Assembly (NCBI GenBank): GCA_002179805.1
Contig: NAVB01000510.1
Coordinates: 1-12,740 of the forward strand
Direction: 5' to 3'
Origin: Acanthamoeba lenticulata
Taxonomy: Eukaryota > Discosea > Longamoebia > Acanthamoebidae
Length of the DNA stretch: 12,740 nucleotides
The position numbers were made by a program, and so were the translations under genes. Under the pieces are notes generated by a model that was not told where the DNA came from, searched no databases, and was given only the letters and a program-made list of their open reading frames with translations. Below, piece by piece: positions 7,423 through 12,740 of this stretch (its first letter is position 1; every line of letters starts with the position of its first letter).

Positions 7423-10400
7423 TTAGGCAGCGTTGTCGGCCCTGCTGCCGCTGCCGCTGCGTGCGCGCGAGGAGCTCCTGGCTTGGAAGTAAGACTTGAT
7501 GAACAGTGCCACAGCCACCACGAGAGCGCCCACGAAAAGCGCCACAAGCATGACGCTAGCGAGAGCCAATCCGAGGATGTGCTGCGAGGCGTGGTCTTCG
7601 ATCGACGTCAGCAGTGTGGTGGCCTCCTTGGACGGGCCGTTGTTGAGCATGTCCGGCGCGTGGACGGTGCAAGCAAAGGCAAACTCGACCGTGAAGCTCG
7701 TGTTCACCACGTTGCGGTTGGACACCAGCCGATACTCGCCCGGCGTGAGGAACGGTCCGGCCTCGGACATCATGCCGCGGTCGAGCACCACGTCGGGCAT
7801 CGGGTGCGGGCCGGTGAAGGAGATCACGTGGTCGAGACTGTCGCGGTTCTCCAGCACGATCATGTCGCCCGCCGCCAGCTTCTGGCCGCTCAGTGACCAG
7901 GTCGCGGGGTCGATGGTCTGCAGTTCGACGAGGCGCAGCAAGTGGCGCGTGGGCGTGCTGCGGTAGTGGCTCGTTCGCTCGACGACGCGCGTCGTGCGCA
8001 TGGGGTTGGCCGCGTCGACAAAGTGCGTGGTCTCGAACCAGGCGTGCACGTTGTCCGACCCGCCCATGGCCTCGCAGCACTCGGCAAAGGCCACGCGCGA
8101 GCGGTGCTGCTCACCGGTGGTGGGATACACGCAGTGGCCGCAGTTGTCGCGGGTCTTGGTGTTGTGGCGCACGGTCAAGCGCAGCGCCACCAGCGAGCTC
8201 TCGCGTGAGCGCAGCTCGTACTCGCCCGGCTGTTCGATCGTCAGCTGCAGCGTGTTGCCCGGCCGGACGACGTCAAAGGACTTGACCAGGACGGCCTTGT
8301 CCGACAGGTCGTCGGCGAGGCGCATGAGCGAGAGGACGTAGGGCTGGCCCGAGTGGCGGTTGTTCACCTCCAGCGTCTCGCCGGCATCGAGCACGCGGTG
8401 CCCCACAAGGGACTCCAGGTCGCGCAGGACCACGGAGACCTGCGCAAAGGACAGGAAGCAGCAGCTCGAGTTGTCGCCGCCGCATACGCCGCACAGGTCC
8501 ACAACCGCGCCCGAGTTGGGCACGCCGTCGCATCCGGTGCAGGTCGAGTTGTCGCCCTCGCACACGAAGCACGCGTCCAGCTTCTCCGGCGGGCACAAGC
8601 ATGCCGGGTGGTCCGGCTGGCGGCCGCCGAAGCACTGGCCGGCGCAGTCCATGTCCGCGTTGAAGGCCCGGCCCGTGGAGCCCAGCGCGCACTGGCCGCA
8701 CTCGTCGATCATCGCCGAGCCGCCGCAAACGCCGGCGCAGTCCTTGTTCGGGTTGTGTCCGTCGCGTGGCAAGTAGCACACGCCGCACTCATCCACGACG
8801 GCCTTGCCAAAGCAAGAGCCCATGCAGTCCCTGTGCTCGGTCTCGTGCGGCTCGACGCCGGAGCGCCCGCCGACGCAGATGCCGCAGTAGTCGTAATAGG
8901 CCGTGCCGTTGCACGTGTTGGCGCAGTCAACCTCGTAGCCGGCGCCCTCGTAGTAGGAGTCGGGCAACACGCACAGGCCGCACGGGTTGATCAACGACCG
9001 GCCGTGGCACACGCCAGCGCAGTCGCGCACCTCCGACGGGTCGATGCCCGAAGCGCCGTCGACGCACAAGCCGCACTCGATCCAGGCCGAGCCGCCGCAA
9101 ATGCCCGCGCAGTCCTTCTCGTCGGCCGAGCAGCATGCGCCGCGCGGGTCCAGCTCGTTCTCCTGGCACTGGCCCTCCTCCCTGGGCAGGTGGCGCTTCT
9201 CGATCTCGCGGGCTTCGCGGCGCGTGCTGCCGCCCGAACACACAATGTAGGGATCCCCGTTGGCCCCCATCGCCATCTTGGTGACGGCCGACCCACCGCA
9301 GACGCCGGCGCAGTCCACTGTGGTGCACGGAGGGATCGGGCTCGGGCTCGGGGTCGGGGGCACAGTCGACGGGGAAGGGGTCGGGAGCTCCGGGCTGGGG
9401 CTGGGGGTCTCGGCGGCCTGGCTCGGCGTCGGGGTCACGCCCGCGGGGCTCGGCGTCGGGCTTGGGGTCGGCGGCACAGTCGACGGGGAAGGGGTCGGGA
9501 GCTCCGGGCTGGGGCTGGGGGTCTCGGCGGCCTGGCTCGGCGTCGGGGACGCGCCCGCGGGGCTCGGCGTTGGGGACGCGCTCGAGGACACGTCCGGAGA
9601 ACGGCTCGGGCTAGGGGTCGGGTCGGGATCTTCCAGTTGAGGCGGACCGCAGGAGGCGTTTTTGCCGCCGCACACGCCGCAGGCGTCGAGCTTGGCGGTG
9701 GACTTCCTGACGATGAGCGCGCCGTGGATGGCCGGATGCTGCTCGTCGTGCCACAGGTAGATGCCCGGCGTGAAGAACCGGTGCGGCATGCTCACGGCGC
9801 CCGGCACCAGCACAGCCGTACCATTGTCGTTGATAGCCGAGATCTGGTTGTAGTCGAACATGCCGAACAGGTTGCTCATGGTTTGCGTGTCCTTTGACCC
9901 GGATTTCGAGCCGGATTTGGCGCCCGCCGAGCCTTTGCTGGCAGCTGCGGCGGCGGCGGCGGCGGCGGGGCCGGCGGCACGCTTGCCCTTCCGGAGAGAA
10001 GAAGAAGGCGGGCAGAGGCAGCGGACGCGGTGTTGCTGCTGTTGGTCCAGGGTTTGCGCCTGGTCCGGATTATAGAACAGCGACGACAGCTGCTCAGCTG
10101 CGTCATCGGCCAACTGCGCCATCCTGGTCTCGCGGTCCGCGCTGGTGGCAGTCGTGTTCTGGAGCGTGCGAAGGTGCTCGACCTTTTGCTTGAAGGCCTC
10201 CAGCCTGGCCATCATCTCTGCCGGCGGCGACCGCACGTGCACGGGCTGGCCCGCGACAACGTCGACTAAGCGACGGCGGTGCTGGCCAGTGCCCTGCTCC
10301 GCGTTCTCTTCTTGCTCATCCTCACTGCCTTCCACACAGCACACGCTGCCCCTGTCGACGCTCGCGATACGCCTGCACACCAGCCAGTCAATAAAGAAAT

Positions 10401-12740
10401 AAATAATATATATATATCTAGAAATATTTTAAAAAAACAATAAAACAATAGATAAATAATAAGAATAAATAATAAGAATAATAAAACAAGCCGAACCAAG
10501 AGGAGAATTGGCCAAGTTGCTCGTCTTCGGCAGACGCCTCGAGATACCGGCGACGGAGATATTGGTTCAAGGCGTCCACGAGAGGAATATCGATCTTAAC
10601 GCCGAAGGAGCTCGTGATCTGATCGCTCAAGAGAGCATCGACTACGCCAGCTGTCGGTCCTTCATACGTGCCGTCGGCGGTCTCCACGTGATCCTTGGTC
10701 GCCGCGAGTGTTACGTATTTCTGCCGAATGCGATTTTAGGCAGTTGATTAAAAATAACAAGAAAATATCAAAAAAAACAAAAAAAAACAAAAATAATAAA
10801 GTACAAACCAGAGCAAAGGCCTCCAGATCTTCGGAGGCAGACAAAAACGGGGTGGCGTGGCCGTGGTCGCGCAGCGCCGTCAGGTCAAAGGCCGCTTGCT
10901 TGTAGCTCGAGTCCAGCGCGCCGGCCTTGATCTCGACGTCCCACTCGAGCAAGTTCTCCCACACCACCATCTCGCCCACCTCGATCGTCCGCACCTGCTC
11001 CGCCAGCTCGCTGGCATCGTCGGTCGCGAGACCGCGCAATCGGATACGGTGCAGCTTGGCCAGCGAGGCCTGCGGCACGCAGCACAATGTCGCGGTGCCG
11101 CCGCACTGACCGCAGACGTCGAACACCTTGCCCGAGTTGGGCACGCCGTCGCAGCCGGCGCACGATTGGTTGTTGCCGCCGCACACGCCGCAGGCGTCGA
11201 TCTTTCCGTAGCACCGCACGTCGACCTTCTGCGAGACCAGCGAGATCACGTTGTTCTCCGTCGGTTCAAAGCCCGAATGCAGCATCACGGCATAAAGCGT
11301 TTGCTCGCCATCGAGTCGCGCGTTCTTGGTCCGCCAATTGGCCCTGACCTCGGTCACGACCCGTCCGCCGTCCGAGCCCTCCACGCGCTCCACGACCTCC
11401 GTGTTGATGAGACGTCCGCGCGGTCCGACGGCCCCGTGCCAGAACTGCACGACCACGTTCTGCCGCGTGAAGCTGTCGCTCACCAGGTACGCCGTCAGCT
11501 CATAGTTGCCGGTGAACACGTTGTTCGCGCTCAGCACGGCATTTGCGCTGATGAGCGGACTGCCAGTTACGGTCGGGTCTTGCCGGTCGAGTCGTAGCGA
11601 GTGCGTCGTGTAGCCTTCACGGCGCGTGTCGTGGAAGAGCAGGGCATAGGCGTGGTTGTTGTCCTCGTGCGTCTCGTCGAGCCAGTCCAGGTCGTCGATC
11701 GTCGCGTGGACGTTCTGCACGCCGTCGTAGATGTGGTTGAACTTGACCACCTTCTTGCCCTGCGCGTCGATCTTGGCGATCTTGGCTGCGCCGATGAGCG
11801 CGTTGGTCAGGCACTCCATGTCGAAGCAGTTGTAGGGGCTTCCGCGCCACAGCGCCACCGTCACGTCGAGCGCCTCGACGAGCGCCTTGTTGCGCACCGT
11901 CACCAGGATTGACACTGTGTCGCCCTCCGCGGGGTAGGTGGGCGAGGCGACGATCTCCTTGGTGAGCATAGTGCGGTCGCGCTTGAAGGTGGTCCACCAC
12001 CAGGGCAGGTTGAACGACGGGTCAGGCTTGTAGTAGGTCTCCTGCCACCAGGTGGACACGCCCGGCCGGAAGCCAGGCTCGGCGCTGTAGTCCACCTTGA
12101 GGTACTCGGGCGTGCCGATGGCTTTCGCCAGCCAAACAAAGGGCTGCACGCGGTAGGCGTACTCCGGGCTGATGGGTTCCAGATAGGACAGCACGGACGT
12201 CGCGCGGCCAATACTGGCCCCTTTTCCGTTGTCTTCGTCTTTCTCGCCGGCTGTGTCGTTGCTCTGGGAGGCATGGGCGTGCACTTCGGCCGTAGTCTGG
12301 CCCATTGTGAGACCGACACCCATGAAGGCGCCGATTTGCCTCATGTTCCACTCGGCATCGATGCCTTGCTTACCACCAAGCTCGACATTCGAGGCTGAGT
12401 TCTGGTTGTTGAGCCTGCTTTGGGCACGTGCTGACTGCTGGGTGAGCCACTGGTTGTGCTCGTTAGGGCCCATGGTGACCTGGTCGCCGACCATGACGCG
12501 CTTCATGATGTCAAAGTCGGAAGGCGCGCGCGACGAGTACGTCAGCACGTTGAAGGGCTCATGGTCCGGCGTGAACCACCACAAGTCGCGCCCGTCAGCC
12601 ACTTGCACGCATTCCTCGCCGCAGCTCGCTGCAATCCAGATGTCGATGTTGCCCACCGCCAGGCCGTCCTGGTCCACGATCTGGAACCGCTTGCGGTCTT
12701 CCGAGGTGGAGATGTACATCACGACGTCGTCGCCGGCGGC
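7423..12740 (-). CDS. Large type I membrane protein: CARDB-like, Cys-rich repeats and cupredoxin-like domains (3' part)
   Basis: Minus-strand exons are 12740-10809, 10720-10497 and 10372-7423, giving about 1,701 residues; the frame is open at the right edge, so the 5' end is missing. In order, numbered from the edge: an unrecognised Trp-rich region (PFVW, TWWQETYYKPDP, PWWW); two CARDB-like beta-sandwiches (~263-366 and ~395-505, each ending in an E/D-NN motif); Cys-rich DACGVCGG/CDGVPNSG modules; cupredoxin-like segments (~560-605 with ~905-940, ~1360-1460 and ~1520-1620); and a P/S/T stalk. A ~290-residue Cys-repeat block comes before the last two cupredoxin-like folds. A membrane helix (~1653-1677) and a 24-residue Ser/Arg tail end it. 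Several N-x-S/T sites (NASC, NSTC, NSSC, NTSF) support an extracellular location. An adhesion or matrix role is plausible but unproven, and I do not recognise a named family. Confidence 0.82.
7498..7572 (-). other. C-terminal transmembrane segment
   Basis: About 25 uncharged hydrophobic residues (starting GLALASVMLVALFVG and ending VALFI) are followed by KSYFQAR and a Ser/Arg-rich 24-residue tail. The positive residues after the helix predict a cytoplasmic C-terminus and an extracellular N-terminal region. Confidence 0.9.
8452..9320 (-). repeat. Tandem Cys-rich repeats DCxGxCxG...DxCGxC
   Basis: Seven or more units of about 28-35 residues each begin DCAGVCGG, DCAGICGG, DCAGVCHG, DCANTCNG, DCMGSCFG, DCAGVCGG or DCAGQCFG. 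Most have a second half ending CGxC. The block ends with CDGVPNSG and DLCGVCGGDNSSCC. Related single modules lie at about 9655-9702 and 11068-11210. Even cysteine spacing suggests disulphide-bonded extracellular repeats. Units are too diverged at DNA level to be recent copies. Confidence 0.85.
9347..9574 (-). repeat. 114-bp in-frame tandem duplication in the Pro/Ser/Thr stalk
   Basis: Two copies, 9347-9460 and 9461-9574, offset by 114 bp (38 codons), differ at five positions by my count. Each encodes a 38-residue unit with PTPSPAG, PTPSQAAETPSPSPELP and PSPSTVPPTPS. At protein level the only difference I see is GAS versus GVT. It is probably a mucin-like, O-glycosylated stalk that varies in length by unit duplication. 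Confidence 0.9.
9940..9967 (-). repeat. GCC tract encoding poly-alanine
   Basis: A run of mostly GCC codons on the minus strand encodes nine alanines (GPAAAAAAAAASKG) in a Gly/Ser/Lys-rich linker before a cupredoxin-like half. It is a low-complexity hinge or microsatellite. Confidence 0.85.
10373..10496 (-). other. AT-rich intron of the membrane protein gene (donor uncertain)
   Basis: Very AT-rich, with TATATATATA at its centre. The acceptor GGTGTGCAG before 10372 is clear. Two phase-2 donors fit: GTTCGG at 10496 (124 nt, keeps YLEASAEDEQLGQFSS) or GTATCT at 10547 (175 nt). I favour the shorter one because the extra stretch looks coding. Splicing through 10496 makes a Trp codon at the join. 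Confidence 0.75.
10721..10808 (-). other. T-rich intron of the membrane protein gene
   Basis: An 88-nt phase-0 intron with donor GTTTGT, long T runs and acceptor ATTCGGCAG, read on the minus strand. It joins EDLEAFAL to KYVTLAATKDHVE. Reading through it gives a Phe/Leu-only stretch that would mimic a membrane helix, which is an artefact. Confidence 0.82.

Noticed and set aside
8353..9897. 514-codon plus-strand open frame
   Set aside because: It is antisense to the Cys-rich membrane protein. It is Ala/Arg/Gly/Val-rich with no domain, as expected opposite GC-rich biased codons.
7423..10380. Separate gene starting near 10380
   Set aside because: The apparent start is a GTG inside the splice acceptor. 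There is no ATG or promoter, and the upstream exons join in phase, so it is one gene with 10497-12740.
10662..10808. Phe/Leu-rich stretch that looks like a membrane helix at the end of the 12740-10809 frame
   Set aside because: It is translation of a T-rich intron. Splicing at 10808 and 10721 restores a normal frame.

Overview
The window looks like nuclear DNA from a protist. The exons are GC-rich and have strongly biased codons. They are split by short GT-AG introns, mostly 63-124 nt, several of them AT- or pyrimidine-rich. Gene content, low-complexity tracts and intron style fit an amoebozoan, most likely Acanthamoeba or a close relative; this is inferred from style, not from a database match. 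No bacterial operons, RNA genes, CRISPR arrays or transposons were seen.

Layout: (1) 41-1383, minus strand, is the 5' part of a NOL11-like nucleolar protein gene (five exons), which runs off the left edge. (2) 1384-1605 is a 222-bp divergent intergenic region holding two strong E2F-type elements. (3) 1606-7303, plus strand, is a complete multi-exon gene for a SNF2-family DNA translocase of the ERCC6L/PICH type, about 1,660 residues. It has a very long acidic N-terminal region, a canonical F-box inserted between the two helicase lobes, and a basic tail with a KEN box. (4) 7304-7422 is a short convergent spacer. (5) 7423-12740, minus strand, is the 3' part (about 1,700 codons, three exons) of a gene for a large type I membrane protein. 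Its ectodomain has two CARDB-like beta-sandwiches, several Cys-rich DCxGxCxG/CGxC repeats, a Pro/Ser/Thr-rich stalk, three cupredoxin-like folds, and a C-terminal membrane segment with a short basic tail. Its 5' end is off the right edge.

How the genes relate: the NOL11-like and ERCC6L-like genes share a promoter region and may be co-regulated in the cell cycle (ribosome biogenesis and mitotic chromosome resolution). The E2F elements support this but do not prove it. The membrane protein gene is convergent and has no evident functional link.

Most noteworthy is the F-box inside the ERCC6L/PICH motor. It would make a DNA translocase that might itself recruit Skp1 and an SCF ubiquitin ligase. 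The tail of the same protein carries APC/C-type degron motifs. Exon models were built by hand from reading frame, splice consensus and family alignment from memory. Junctions in conserved regions are firm; the first intron of the SNF2 gene and the second intron of the membrane gene are ambiguous.
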